From: Vitis vinifera | Taxonomy: Eukaryota > Streptophyta > Magnoliopsida > Vitales > Vitaceae | Assembly: GCF_030704535.1 (NCBI RefSeq) | Contig: NC_081822.1 | Span: forward strand, 7,420,501 to 7,484,500 | Length of the DNA stretch: 64,000 bases | Direction of reading: 5' to 3' | In this document: piece after piece, positions 1-12,639 of the stretch | How positions within the stretch are numbered: position 1 is the stretch's first letter | Layout: the number at the start of each line of letters is the position of its first letter | Made by a program: the position numbers and the translations under genes | Notes under the pieces: model-generated | Told to the model about the DNA's origin: nothing | Databases searched by the model: none | What the model saw: the letters and a program-made list of their open reading frames with translations, nothing else

Positions 1-618
1 GGAAAATTACATTAAGTCATTTTTTAATCACTTAAAGATATTACGACTTTCATTTTAATAATAAAAGTCGATCACACACCCCTCAAGATTTTAAAATTTT
101 AGGATGACTATAATGATAAATTTTTGAGAAATTTTTTTCACGTAACGGTTAAAATTTTTGCAGTCGGCTTACCATTAAAATGAGAGACCCATGAAGGACA
201 TCACCCACCCAAAGAGGAAAAAAGAAAAAGGAAAAAAAAAGAAAAAGAGAAAAACGTCAGAAACAAGATGAAGGAGCGGTGCGCCTAATTTTGTGGTCGG
301 AGGGCCATGAAATGCGAGACTTTAGATGGGACCAAGTACGGTGCCCCTTTTATTGAAATGCTCCCAAACGCCAATCTGATGTGCACATGCCCCTGCTTGT
401 GGCTTTTTAAGTCAAAAAGAAAAAAAAATAAAAAAAAATGATGTGTAACCTGTGGATGAAAGAGAGCTTCCAAGAATTTCTTTTGGTCTATATCTACTTT
501 TATTTTTTATTTTTTTTAATCGTTTGACAGAGGATCCATCGAGGGTTCAAATCAATGAATTAAGTGGCGCAGTGATTGAACCCAATTTCACTGCTGTGAG
601 GGTGTGTGCTCCGACAGT

Positions 619-655
<37 letters not shown>

Positions 656-3554
656 CGGAGCTCTGAAATTGATGGTGGATGTTATAAGGGGGCAGCTATT
701 ACAGCATGGGCTTTGGTGTATGCGGTTCTGATTTTGCCTAGCATGGCCCCCCACAAATGTAAGGTCAAACATTTCCATTTCCCACTTTGTTGTGGTGGAA
801 ACATCGCTATATGTATCTCTCACGTTCATACCCCTTCCAAGATTCTCCTGCCTTTTCCCAACAGGATAATTTTTTTAAAAAAATAAAAAAATAAAATTTC
901 CTGGCTATACAACCAACCAAAGTCTACATCAAAGACATAAAAAGTCAAATCCCCCTCTCCTTGTAGTCTTTGAAGATTGAAAAAGGACATGGTTACAAAG
1001 TGGTAGCTTCAAATCCCTATCCATCTCACATTCAGAGCACTTGGCACTTGACCAGATTCCATCCTGATCCACGTGCGGGATTAGCATGCAAAACATTCAG
1101 GCCCATGTGTAATTATCCAAAAGATTTCTTTAGAAAAACAAAACGTAGGGCGTAGGGCTTAATCAAGAAAAAAAATGAAGAAGAAAAGAAAAACAAAGAA
1201 AGTGATTTACCTGCCATCTCCTCTATATTCAAAAGTCTTCCCAACCCAATAATGCAGGCTATCTACACTAATAATGTTTGAGTGGACCTGACATGATAAC
1301 CGGATATCATTCTGAGTATGACAACTAATTAATGACCATTCACACTCAAGAGAAGCTCTCTTTCTCTCGAAGCCCATTGTCCCTGGACACTCTGTTCATT
1401 GCTTCCAATTTTGAATTATTGCCAGGGTGTTTAGTACCCTCTCAGTCCTCCTCCTGAAAACTGGTAACTGGTAACTGGTAACTAGCATGTTCTATCCTTT
1501 TCTATGTAGAATAATGATTCCCTATCGAGAAATATCTACATCACAAACATCTATATACCATTTACAAATGAAATATGGTGTGTGAAATTAAGACTCCCAC
1601 TGACACAGTTGATGGTATATAATATATATAAAGCTTAGAAAGCCACTGACTTTCAAATATTGAATATGCTGCATGTTTGGATGTTGGATTTGTAGCTATG
1701 AGTGCTTTATCAAATCCTCACAAAATGCCCGGATTAATCTCTACATTTGAGATTGCTGTGGGTGGTGCCCCTTACCATTCATCAAGCAACTGGCTATGGA
1801 AATTTTGGCCGTAAAAAGGAGGTCCCACCTGAACCACACTAGTCCCCTCTCAAGCCTGAATTCAAATACCATGTACTGGGCTTCAACTTCGTCTGGACCT
1901 AGTCTTTTCTTAACAAACCCTACAACCCTCAATTTATCTATACCTCTTGTAATGTCAACCACATAAAATATAATATATATATATACATAGAATTTTCCAT
2001 ACATTTATTAAAATCTGTAGGCTTGCCAGTTGCCTGCCCAGACGTCAGACCTCGAATCCAATCTGACTTGAAGCCCTGTTATAGGCCCGGAAATCAAAAT
2101 ATTAGCTCATATAGGCCTGGGCTAGAGAGTCTCATCTCAATCCGCCCCGACGAGTTATTGCAAGAGATGAAATATCAATTAAATAAGAAGCGGTTAAGAG
2201 GGGGTTATGAAATTTATCCAAACAACCCATTGGTTTGTGGTGAGGAGGAGAAGCCATCAGGCTCCATCCTTATCCACCCTTGCCATCCGGCCGATGACGT
2301 TTGAGTTGCAGTTGCAGTTAGTAATTAATGATTGAAACGAACTCTCTCTAGGTATATATATTTTCAGCTTTAAATTGAAAGTCAACATAATTATATAAAT
2401 ATATATATATATGATATTAATTTTTCGCAAAAAATAAGTAATGAATGACATGAAGTAAGGGGTTTGAATAATGAATGGTTGAGGGACTGATTCAGTTACA
2501 TGAAAGGATGATAAAGAGGAGTGTAGTATTGGCTATTAAGTAGATAGAGAGGACCGAGGGGGAGGGGGGATGGGGTTGAGGCAGGAAAAACAGAAGGTCC
2601 TCGAGGATGAATGCCTGATGTGGAGACAGGACCCACGCTGTACTGGAACTGTACTGGATCCACCTACCAGGTTGAGCAATTGCCACGGCGTTGTGCTGAA
2701 TCAGCTGCCACACCCACTTCAATTTTTGTCCTATCCTTTCACAATCATTATGGGGACACCTCCAGATTTCAGGGCCCGATTCCCGGAGCCGAATTTTGCC
2801 CCAATTCCCAATACACGTATCTCATGGTCATACAGCCATACTATTAAGTGTTATCCCTTCATTTCAATTGAATTTTATTGTTTGTGTAACAATATTGCAT
2901 TAAATTGAGACAAAAAGAGGCTTGAATTTAATTCTTTTTTTTCTTTTTTTTTTTGGTTACCTTTCATATTGGGCACTGTAGAGATTTGATGAATTAAAAA
3001 TAAGGGCTAGAATGTTAGTTTTGGAGGCATTAATGTCCGGAACCTGGGTGTCATTTACTTGGTGGCTAGTGGAATAACATGATCATGGGCACTCCAGGAC
3101 AGGAATGGTCCCATTTTCTAATTTTTATGTGTGGAGCACAATTAAGTAGCTGCCAAGGTTGGGTCTTCTCAAATGGTCCACCCTCACTGGTTTATGCCAT
3201 TATTGGATAATCATACGCATCAAATATTTTGTTTTTTCTTTTTAAATTCTTTTTACTAAAATATCTTCTTGTTTTTGCTAGAATTTTTTCGGTAAATTTG
3301 TCTTTCCTGCGAATACATTTAATTTGGCTGAACGGTAAATCGTCTCCGTCTTTCTCATACTCCAAACTTACTTTGGAAACCGGAATGAATTCCGGATAGG
3401 CCTGAGGGCCAAACTGAATTTGGGTCCAACTGGAAGTAATTCCGGATTCAACCTTGGGCTAGGGTGAAGTGGATGGACGTCTGACAAGTTTCTGCCACTG
3501 AATAAAACCCATGGGCTGAAGTCATAATTAAAACAGTGAAAACAAAGTACCATT
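1..3554. other. Gene-less AT-rich flank
   Basis: No open frame here has recognisable domains, splice structure or a family match; the longest frames (under 150 codons) are low-complexity or split by A/T tracts. I see a (TC)n tract near 622-651, a short triple repeat of GGTAACT near 1461-1482, and scattered poly-A/poly-T runs. Nothing resembles a transposase, a retroelement protein or a structured RNA. A diverged, non-coding transposon remnant cannot be excluded. Confidence 0.6.
622..651. repeat. (TC)n microsatellite
   Basis: About 15 uninterrupted TC dinucleotides. The reverse strand reads (GA)n, common in plant 5' leaders, but no adjacent gene supports that role here. Confidence 0.95.
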
Positions 3555-3628
3555 GCTTTCATAGCTCAGTTGGTTAGAGCACCCGTTTAGTAAGCGGGAG
3601 GTCTTGAGTTCAACTCTCAATGAACGCA
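3555..3628 (+). tRNA. tRNA-Thr (anticodon AGT)
   Basis: A 74-nt cloverleaf fits. The acceptor strands GCTTTCA and TGAACGC pair at six of seven positions, with one T-C mismatch at the third pair. The D arm carries the A-box form TAGCTCAGTTGG, the anticodon stem is CCCG(T)/(A)GCGGG around the loop TTAGTAA, and the T arm GAG-TTCAACT-CTC contains the B-box. Anticodon AGT (read as IGU) decodes threonine ACU/ACC/ACA. Plant nuclear tRNA-Thr(AGU) genes have this same body. There is no intron, and CCA is not encoded, as expected for a nuclear gene. The acceptor mismatch may mean a mildly degenerate copy. Confidence 0.9.
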
Positions 3629-3631
3629 TTC

Positions 3632-3635
3632 TTTT
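3632..3635 (+). terminator. Pol III T-tract terminator of tRNA-Thr
   Basis: A TTTT run starts four bases after the tRNA 3' end, the usual RNA polymerase III stop signal, and supports transcription of the tRNA on the plus strand. Confidence 0.7.
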
Positions 3636-4669
3636 ATTCAAAACATTTTGGGCTGAGGCTCAATTGAATATTAAAGTATATTTATTTTATTTTGAACCCG
3701 AATACTAATCAATTTGGGTTTGTATTGTTTATATTATAGCCCACAACAGTAAGCCCAAAGCCCAATAATTAGACTTTGTTCATATATTCATCTTTAACAC
3801 AACCACATTTAGGTATAATCAAGCTTAATCAAGCACAAAAATAGAAATTTATATGTATATTTATATAAAATGCGCTAAACCACATTGTTCAACAACATTT
3901 TGGTTTGATTTGATTTACATTAGAGAATTTTCATCAAATCAAAAACTCAATTGACTTGATTGATTTTTCTATTTCTCAAATAGAACAAAGCATTTATAAA
4001 TGAAAATTGAACTAATAACATCGATTTGAATTAGGTTGAACTAATAACATCGATTTGAATTAGGTTTGGTTGGTTTAATAGATTTTAAAGCTATTTAACA
4101 TAAGAAAAAAAATGAAGAAAATGAAAAGAAGGAAGTCAAAGAACTTCCCTTGACATATCACAAATCGAACTCAAAATGTCTCTTTTTAATTGGGCTTACA
4201 AATGATATGAATTGGTGCTTCATTTAATGATATTAGAAACAAAGTTGAATAAGAAAATAAGTTAAATATAATATATGAGGGAATTAATAAAGCACACGAA
4301 GAGGGGAAGGGGGAAGAAATGCATTTATAAAAAAATCAAAATTTTATATTTGAATAGTAATCGAAATCAAATTTAAAGCTGCCATTTCAATGGTAATCAT
4401 GTAAAACTAAAAAAAAAGCTGCTTTCCTAGAAGAAGTAGATTTCAATAGAAAGTCCACTGTGCCAATTACTATTGGGGATTAGCTTATTACTGTTTACTG
4501 TTTACTGTTTACATGCAGGGAGAACACAAGATTCAACTCTGGCCCTAGAATCCTGATTTGACCAAGGAGCGTATGCCAACAAGTGGTGGGTGTAAGCCAA
4601 GGTTGAGGTATTAGTTTCTTACACATTTTACTCAATACACAAACAAAGAAACCTCGCAGGATTCAATTT
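3636..4669. other. Intergenic, downstream of the HHP gene
   Basis: AT-rich sequence with no supported gene. It holds a perfect 29-bp tandem duplication (4009-4066) and a triple CTGTTTA-type repeat near 4490-4512. The right-hand 150 bases or so probably include the 3' UTR of the minus-strand heptahelical gene. Confidence 0.6.
4009..4066. repeat. 29-bp perfect tandem duplication
   Basis: Two identical adjacent copies, each starting GAACTAATAACATCG, at 4009-4037 and 4038-4066. Identity suggests a recent slippage event. Confidence 0.9.
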
Positions 4670-7290
4670 CTAGCAGCCTTTCAAGTCCCGCCACTTGAGG
4701 TAGACCAGCCCAGTATGATAGTGGGTGTAAGCCCCCGCCACAACCAGCACATGAAAAAGCTGGTGACTGTGCCCAGCAATATCAAACCTGCCGGGCTTCC
4801 ACCGCTCCGGAATTCTTGTTGCATAAATCAATGCTCCAATCCCGTAAAACGCCCCCATTACTATCTCATAAACAGTGGTCTGGAGTGCCTCTGGCTGGTC
4901 CGAGTACAAAATCAGCTTATGAAGTATAGGAGCTGCACCTGACACACCCATCCCAAAGAAGAGAGAAGCACGAAAAGTGCGATACTCAGGATTCTGGAAA
5001 ACTGGAAGGAGAGAGAAAATAATGGTGGCAATCCCAAATATTGTTATAAAGCCCAAGTAGAGCCTGCAAAAGAAGGGGTTGCACATAAATGAGTAGTAGA
5101 CAGGAGGGTAGAAGGAGGTGGAGATGAGGGCCGCGATGCCTGCATAGTCAAGTCTGAGCATTATGTAGGAAAGGCGCTCTGAGTGGCAAGAGAGGAGGTG
5201 GCATATGCTGCTTGATAGCAAACAGAACATTGCACCGCCTAAGAAGGCAAAAAAGGGCCATCTTGTGATTGGCTGGAACATCAGGGGAGCTATCAAGTTT
5301 GCTGCACCTTCTTTCACTGCACACTGAAATTAATCAAACAAAAGGTCAACCAAAAGGCTTCAGTGACAGACAATATCGAAGCATAAAAGCAAAATTCATC
5401 TAATAGATAAGCACATCCTCACAAGCCCACAAAACTGTTTGAAAGAAGCATTCACTGCATATGAATGTGAAAAGTTACAATCTCAGCTCATTGTTGAGAC
5501 TATCTCGAACGACAATGAAGCATAAAAGAAATTTTCTACTCATAGAGAAACAAATTCTCATAAACTCACAAGACTGTTTGGAAGAAGCATTTCACTGCAT
5601 GTAAAATGTGAACAGTTTCAATCTCATTCGTAGTTGAGACTATCACACATAATGCATAAAATGACAGGATTGCAGTAAAATATCTTAACAAACTCTAATC
5701 TAGGCACTAAACACAGTCTTAAATGAACATGTACGTGTATGTGTGCGTGCGTGCGTGTGTTTGTGTGTATCAGAGAGAGAAAGATTATAGAACAGGGAAA
5801 AATAGAAACAAATAAAGATCTTTAAATGGTTCCATTATGAAAGGCTGCACTGCAGAAACTTAATACTATACAAACACTAAAGCCAACAATAGTTAAAGCA
5901 AAAAATGCCAAGATGCTGATAAACGTGTTGTTTTGACGAGAATAGATCTGCCCAAATTCTCTAGCCCAGTGTCTACTAGGAGTACAACCCAAACCAAACT
6001 GATTCAGATTACAAGCAAACAGGTGGTCAACCACATAACCAGTCATTTCTGATCTTGGTACCAGTACAATTTCAGAAGGACGTTCCTATCAAAAACAAGT
6101 TGAGGAGGATGCAGTACATGACCACAATAACAATCAGCAGTCTACCATATTGAGAATTTTTCCAGCATTGAAATATTACTAGGAGAACATGTTTACTTTC
6201 CAATACATTTTTAAGGAGGGAAACAATTTGAGTTTCTCTCAGACTGAAGTTAAAATTCTCATGAGTAGTTGTCCATTACAAATGTTTCATGATAATTTTA
6301 CCATGTTTCAATTTCTCATGTGAAAAAGATCCAGCTGTCAATTCGTTGGGTCTGTAACTCTCTAAAACTTCTTTTTTATAGGCACCATTAGCTATAAAAG
6401 TAAAAGAATGACATTCTCATGACCATCAAATAAAGTTTAATAAATAAGCAAAGCACTTTTATAAGATTATCGTTGGGAACAATGAAAAGGAACAGTATCT
6501 TACCAGAACACAATCACTTGTTTGATTGGTAGGCGAAAACCGCTCAGGCAAGCAGTTGGACAGAAGTTCTAAAACATGCCAACCTGAAAGTGATGAGAGA
6601 AAATCCATTGAAGGCAAAGACGTCTTTAACTCATCTGTTAATCTATTAAGATTAGGCATGTTGGGTAAGGAAGGCAGGCAATTCAAGAGTACTGAACGAA
6701 TGTTGTGCAGATCAGCTCTTCTAAGAAAGTCTGGCAAATGTTGAAAGGAACGAAGATCCACAACCTCTGGAACCCTCATTGCAGTGTATATGGTTAGCGA
6801 CAGGAAAAGGAAGAAACCAATCAAATGCCTGAAAGAAGTGCCAAAATCATTTGAGAAAAAACAATTATAAAGATGGAGATACATGGGCCTTTGCAGGATA
6901 AACATCAAAATGCAACTGCAGACAGGAAGAGCACAATATTCACAAGAAAGAATAGCCAAATCACTACACAATAAACAATAGAGTAAGGAAATGTTGCAAG
7001 TTTTTGAGATATACTCCTTACGTCCAAACATTGAGCGTTTCATTGTGTATGGTGAAGATGCTGAGGATTACTTGCTTCAATGGCCATTCAGATCGGTAAT
7101 GACCCAAGATGAATTCATTGTCCCTCAAATACCCAGGTAATGAGTGGTACTCAACGAGCTGGCATCTCACTCTCCTCCACAATTTCTTTCCTTGCCTTGC
7201 CTTTGAGCACACCTTACTCTCATCTTCACAGTCGGACTGATTTTCAAATATTTCAGATGAAGCTGTCCTGCCCTCATGGCGACTACTCAT
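4670..7290 (-). CDS. Heptahelical transmembrane protein, PAQR/HHP4-HHP5 type
   Basis: Three coding exons give a 415-residue protein: 7022-7290, 6504-6828 and 4670-5323, with clean GT/AG borders and matching phases (2, then 0). The family is the plant heptahelical proteins, related to adiponectin/progestin receptors and hemolysin III; Arabidopsis HHPs are membrane proteins linked to hormone and temperature responses. Exon 1 encodes the basic N-terminus with YHSLPGYLRDNEFILGHYR and IHNETLNVWT. Exon 2 begins HLIGFFLF (first membrane helix) and adds a long hydrophilic loop. Exon 3 carries the remaining helices, CHLLSCHSE, and the C-terminal AGHSHQLFHV with the family's metal-binding histidines. 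I chose the ATG at 7288-7290; an in-frame ATG seven codons upstream lies beyond a likely intron acceptor. The gene looks intact. The exact HHP subtype is inferred. Confidence 0.93.
5378..5655. repeat. ~140-bp diverged tandem duplication in HHP intron 2
   Basis: Two adjacent diverged copies begin AAGCATAAAAG (about 5378 and 5518) and share segments such as GAAGCATT-CACTGCAT and GTTGAGACTATC. Both are intronic. A GT-rich microsatellite follows at about 5731-5770. Confidence 0.75.
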
Positions 7291-7296
7291 TTTCAC

Positions 7297-9162
7297 TTGA
7301 ACCAAAAACAATAAGAAACCAAAATATAGTCAAACAATCATATATTAAAACCCAATAAATAAAGCTAAACCAATGCAAAAGAAACAAAGAGTCCCACATT
7401 AAAAAAATAAGGATCCAGCAAACTTGATATGCTGCTGCAGCTACTACTACTAGTAGCTAAGATTCCTAGATTGTAGTAGTAATATCAGTATTAACTTGCT
7501 GCTGCTTTTAGGCTAGTAGCTAGAATTTCTATATTTTTTAATTCTTGGAGCCAAGAAAAGCTAGTTTAATGTGAAAAAAACAGATTAAACACTAGGAGTC
7601 AAGGGATATCTTCCTGCAAAAGAACTAGGCTCCACTTTCTCTCTGCAAGAGACTTCTTATCAACAATCAAAAGTTCTTTAGATAGTCGTATCCATAAGGT
7701 CCATTTTGGTGGGTGGGAGACTGAGTTTTTGTGACAACTATCATGCATGTTAATTTATTGTGTTTGCTCTTAAAGGGGCCGTTTTTAAAGATAAATCATG
7801 GTTTGCTCAATCTCGAGAAAACCTTTCTACCCATGAAATTAATTTGACCCTGCAATAAATCAGTCTCTAGCTCAAGAGAACTCAAACTACATAATATGGC
7901 AGGCTGTTCTAGGCAGACTGGGAATTGGCACAAGCCGTTGTTTGGATTTTTTTTTTCTCCTTTATTTTTGATAGGCAACAAGCCCTTGTTTGGCCTTAAT
8001 AACTAGAAATCCTTCAGAGTTGTAGTACCTTATAATCGAATTATAAAATTTATCGTTAATTTCATTTAAGATTCAATAATCACATTACATTTCAAATGCA
8101 TTTCTACATTTCTCATCCACCTCACTGTGGTTCTATGGATAATGCCCTTTCCAACCTTGTGGGTGTCACAATTTGAGGTTTTAGATGGTCAAATACCTAT
8201 GCATGCAGTTCCTTATATCAAACATGGACTTTCTACTGTCTTCATGAAGACCCTTTTATAGTCCAGTGCAATTGCAGAGGGTTACCCTGATGGAATGAGT
8301 GTGGACTACATAACTAATTCAGTACATTTCCCTACTGCCAAGGTTCACACCAAGCCCTCTCCAGTTACCAGGTAGCCTCTAAGGGATTTGACATGAACAG
8401 CTGAAGGTTAATGCTAGGTAGATAGCTGTTTGTAAAATAATCCTAGAACTGTGATGGTTCGTTTTTTAAATTCATAAAGTTAGCCCCAAACAGTTAGATA
8501 AGGCTTGCTGGGCATAATTTTCATAAATGTCTTTAGATTTCCCCTGGTAAACAACTGACCCAATGAAATGAAAACCATCACTTGTGGGCATCTAATAGCG
8601 TTTCACTTCCCTCATCTCTGTTCCTAATTTTACCAATGTTAGATTCCATAAAGTGTATAATCTTTTACTCATTGTAATAGCTCTATACCCTATTTGGATC
8701 CCAGAAATCCAGAGTCAGGCAGACTTTCACATTCTAAAGCATCTCTATGAAATTCTAGCATATGATTGAGTTGTGACTTTTAAAGCATCTCTGTGAAACT
8801 ACACCATGAGACCTCCACCTGAATATGCCTGAAAATTAATCCATAGCCAATTCACAAATATAAGAGATTAAGTACGATATCTAGTCAATCGTGTCTAAAA
8901 ATCCAACTGACACCCTTTTTGCCCAAAACTACCTTTTGTCTAAACACTCCGTTCTTCTACGCCTTCCCTCCATCACCATAGCAAGAAAACAGCTCCATCT
9001 AATTCGTAAAGGGCGTGTGCGTATCCCTTCGGAGAAGTTTTGCTTGAAAACCACGCTAAGAGCCAGGCGATAAAATCAACAGCCGATTCACAAGCAATGA
9101 CTACCGAAACAAATCAACGACAAATCTAAACATCCAAATTTGCCATTCAAAATACATCATAC
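7297..9162 (-). other. Probable 5' UTR intron of the HHP gene
   Basis: On the minus strand a good donor (TTTCAG/GTATGATG, at 9163/9162) and a pyrimidine-rich acceptor ending TTCAAG, six bases before the ATG, would remove 1.87 kb. I see no coding exon inside. This is inference from splice signals. Confidence 0.5.
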
Positions 9163-9290
9163 CTGAAATTGAAAAATACAGCCTGAGTTTCAAGATTATC
9201 TTCGACAGATAAAAGAAAGAACCCTAATCACCGCCCCTGAAGAATAAAAAAGAGAGAGAGAGAAAGGGAAACGAGGATCAAAACCTCCAA
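9163..9290 (-). other. Probable 5' leader exon of the HHP gene
   Basis: A short stretch rich in CT and GA (a GAGAGA run near 9255), upstream of the proposed donor, looks like a plant 5' UTR. The start site cannot be fixed from sequence. Confidence 0.4.
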
Positions 9291-10231
9291 AAAAAAAAAT
9301 TTATTACTTCAAGCGGTCGTAGAATTCCAAAAAAAGAAATCTCTGACAAATGTCCGATGATAACAATAGCTGGACCACTACGTGGCAGTCGGCACACAGG
9401 TCTAGAGCTCTCCTGGTTTTATTGATTTTATTAATTTTGTTCCCAATTATATTTTCGGTATCTGTAAAAGGATATGCCTGATTGATGTTATTTTTCATAT
9501 CTATCATAATCTTTTTCATCTTACAAACAGTAATTTTAATTCAAAACAAAATTCTTGGTCGGCTCTAATTTATTTATTTATTTTTTTTGGCTTTCTTTTC
9601 TTCTTTTCCTTTTTTTTGCATTACAAGTTTACTAATTATAAAATTTGGAAAAAAAAAAAGAATTACAAGCGCAGTCACAATTAATTTAAAGTTTGAAATC
9701 AACCACTTTTATAATTTTTTTATAAATAATCGCAATTTTTTTTTGGAAAATAGCTCAAATTTGTATTTAATTTCTTTTAATAAAAATATTCTATGAAAGT
9801 ACTTTTTTTATATGAGTAAATTTCTTGTGAATATTGTAGAAGAAAACGTGTAGGGTTGAATCTTTTTCAATATGTCAAAGTAAAACACTATAAAATTCAC
9901 CATTTGCCACTGTGCCTTTAGTGGCTACATCTCTATCTAGGTTTGGTTTATTTACACGTCTTAATTTTTTATATACATTTATTTTATAGTCTAAATTTGA
10001 ATGAGGAAAGAATGAGAAGGGATTGAAGTGGCATAGTGGAGTAAATTAATAAATAGATTTTCATGGGAAAAACTAAAAGTATTGGTTTATTTATTTATTT
10101 TATTTTAATTTAATTTAATTTTATTTAAATGGTGCTTACGGTGCCACCCAACTTATCACCCTTATTTGTGGAAATAACCTTCGTCTGTTTCCTTTATGTT
10201 AACCTTAAGGGTTTCCTAATCAAGTTCAATA
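9291..10231. other. Intergenic, upstream of the HHP gene
   Basis: AT-rich, with long T and A tracts and no supported gene. It contains the promoter side of the minus-strand HHP gene; no TATA box stands out. Confidence 0.5.
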
Positions 10232-10987
10232 ATTAAAAAAAGGAGAATTATCTTTTGGGGTAGATGAGCTCCCAAATTAATAAAAGGTCCATGTAACTCT
10301 TCAAATTGAGTTGAAGGATATGAAATAGTAACGGACAAATATACCCTTTAAGAACACATATAAAATATTTTATAAAATTAAGTTAAATATTTTTTTTTCA
10401 ATAATTTTTTTTCAAAAATACTAAATTAAATAAAAGTAGTTTTCAAAAATATTAAATTAAATAATTTTTTTTCAAAAATATTAAATTAAATAATTTTTTT
10501 TCAAAAATATTAAATTAAATAATTTTTTTTCAAAAATATTAAATTAATTTTTTTTCAAAAATATTAAATTAATTTTTTTTCAAAAATATTAAATTAATTT
10601 TTTTTCAAAAATATTAAATTAAATTAAAGTATTTAAAAAAAATATTAAATTAAATATTTTTAAAAATATATTAAATTAAATAAATTTATTTTTAAAAAAT
10701 ATTAAATTAAATAAAATTATTTTAAAAAATATTAAATTACATAAAAGTATTTTAAAAAAATATTAAATTAAATAAAAAATATTAAATTAAATAAAAGTAT
10801 TTTTCAAAAATATTAATTTTTTTCTCAAAATCAACAAAGGACATTTTTGGAAATACTGAATGATGATATCCTTCAACTCAATTTCTATACTTTCATTGGG
10901 TCTTTGGCTCAATTTGAAGAGTTACATGGACCTTTTGTTAATTTGGAGACCCATCTACCCCCAAAACATAATTCTCCCATTAAAAAA
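10232..10987. mobile_element. 738-bp Mutator-like TIR element with perfect 9-bp target duplication
   Basis: The element body is 10241-10978. Its left end (from 10241, AGGAGAATTATCTTTTGGGG) and its right end read backwards (GGGAGAATTATGTTTTGGGG) form long inverted repeats of about 100 bp that share AAGGTCCATGTAACTCTTC and TTGAGTTGAAGGATAT. It is flanked by the identical 9-mer ATTAAAAAA at 10232-10240 and 10979-10987. Nine-bp duplications and long TIRs are the signature of Mutator elements. There is no coding capacity; the centre is a tandem AT-rich repeat. It is a non-autonomous element, and sequence alone does not name its autonomous partner. Confidence 0.88.
10380..10815. repeat. AT-rich tandem repeat inside the 10.2-kb TIR element
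   Basis: More than ten copies of a roughly 20-35-bp unit built on CAAAAATATTAAATTAAAT plus a T-tract, with variable T-tract length. It fills almost the whole space between the element's inverted repeats. Confidence 0.85.
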
Positions 10988-11339
10988 CAAGTTTAAGATT
11001 ATTAATGATTCAAATCAAGTTTTTTAAGTTTATTTATAAAATTTATAGAAAAAACTCAAGTAACTATAAGAGAAGATTAATATCATGATAGCTTAGAATC
11101 ATTAAAGATTTAAAGTTACCTAGGGCTTTGTCTTAGATGGTATTTGTTTATGCATTTAAGTTTAAATTGTTTTTATGCACTTAAAATGTTATTATCATCA
11201 TCATTGAACTTAAAAATAAAAAAACAAAAAATAAAAATCATTCTTACTAAAGAATAGGATGATTTCTTATTTTCTATTGAAATTTTGAACTAAATTCTTT
11301 CAAAAACTTTCCTAAAAGGTATTTAAAAGGTTTATACAA

Positions 11340-12300
11340 ATTGTGTATGAAGAGTGTAAATAATTTTTTTTTATTCTATTAGTCTTATATTTTTGGAAAG
11401 AATCCTATTAGAAATTATTTTTATTTTATTAGTCTTATATTTTTGGGAAGAGTTCTATTGGGATTGTGCTAGTGGAGTCTCATTCCATTTATAAGTAGAA
11501 TCCCCTTCCACTTTAGTTATATTCTAATTACAAGTGGAGTCCCACTAGGACTGTGTTAGTGACCTATAAAAGTAAGTCACTACTCACTCTCTGCTAGCGA
11601 ATACCAATTTTTCAGAAAGTTTTTGAGAGAGTCTTTTCATACATCTATTTGGATGATTTTTTTCAAAACCCGAGCTATACACATCTCGCTTACAGAGTGC
11701 ACCCAATGCGAGATCTAACTGTTGAATCCTGGAGGTAGACCACTGGTGCCCTAGTGCACCGAGTTTGTAGGAGGGTGGATTTATTTCAAGAACAGTGTTT
11801 GTCACGCCTTAGTCGATAAATTTTTTTTCTTATTAATTCTGTTTTTTGTTTGTATCTTTTGGGCTAGTCATTCTTTTCCATACCCTTAAATCCAACAATC
11901 TTGAAATATATCCAAATGGAAGCTTCTCTAGTTCACACCCGTCCTGATATCTCTAAAATTGATCCCTTCAATAGGACATTCTTTAAGAGATGGTAGGAAA
12001 GAGTTTTTTCTGCAATTGATGTAGTGAACTTGTGACACATTTTGACTGACCCAAAACCAGAAGATGGTTCTCATCTATTACTAATCTGGGAAACTGAAAA
12101 TAAACAAGTTAAACATGCTATTATGAGTACCATTTCTAATGAACTTTTTGATATTTATTGTTAATTTAAAGTTGCAAAAAAAAAATTGGGATGCAATGAA
12201 TAAAAAATATATTTTGGAAGATGCGGGAACTCAGAAATATGTCATAGGGAATTTTAGAAATTTCCAAATGATCGAGGATAGAGATGTATGAGAGATTCTC
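11340..12300 (+). mobile_element. Ty1/copia-type fossil: leader/LTR-like part plus gag N-terminus
   Basis: This broken retroelement remnant reads on the plus strand. An LTR/leader-like segment (about 11340-11890, with a CCTATAAAA promoter-like box near 11557) runs into a gag start with the protein signature KYIQMEASL and DPFN. The same leader-plus-gag order recurs inverted at 12.64-14.75 kb. No integrase or reverse transcriptase is recognisable. It carries multiple disablements and looks old. The copia assignment rests on the gag type and is moderately confident. Confidence 0.7.
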
Positions 12301-12344
12301 TGGTTTGTGTCTTTAGAAATTTGGAAATTTTAGAAATTTGGGCT

Positions 12345-12409
12345 ATTCATGAGAGCTCCAGAGAATCTTTCATGAAATTTATGAGAGATTCTCTAGAACT
12401 CTCATGAAT
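12345..12409. repeat. Near-perfect ~32-bp inverted repeat (hairpin)
   Basis: ATTCATGAGAGCTCCAGAGA at the left and the reverse of GATTCTCTAGAACTCTCATG at the right pair almost completely with essentially no loop. It sits between the two opposed retroelement fossils. Confidence 0.8.
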
Positions 12410-12639
12410 ATCTAGGCAGCGCGCATGACCTATTTGTGCCAACCCATTTGTACAACTCGTAGTGTAGTTGAGAAAATCAATGTAGATAAAAGTCCCTTGA
12501 GTTACATTAAGAAACACTGGTTCGTAGAAATTTATTTTCACCATGTTTTGTGATTCAATACTTATTTGTCCTAAGACTGGTTCATAGCCTTTGGGTACTA
12601 GTACTGATGCATTGGATTTTTTTTCCTAAAAAAAATTAT

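Noticed and set aside
452-886. Plus-strand 144-codon frame
   Set aside because: Contains a translated (TC)n tract and low-complexity hydrophobic sequence; no domain or splice context.
2023-2304. Plus-strand 93-codon frame near 2.0-2.3 kb
   Set aside because: No family resemblance and an isolated frame; treated as chance.
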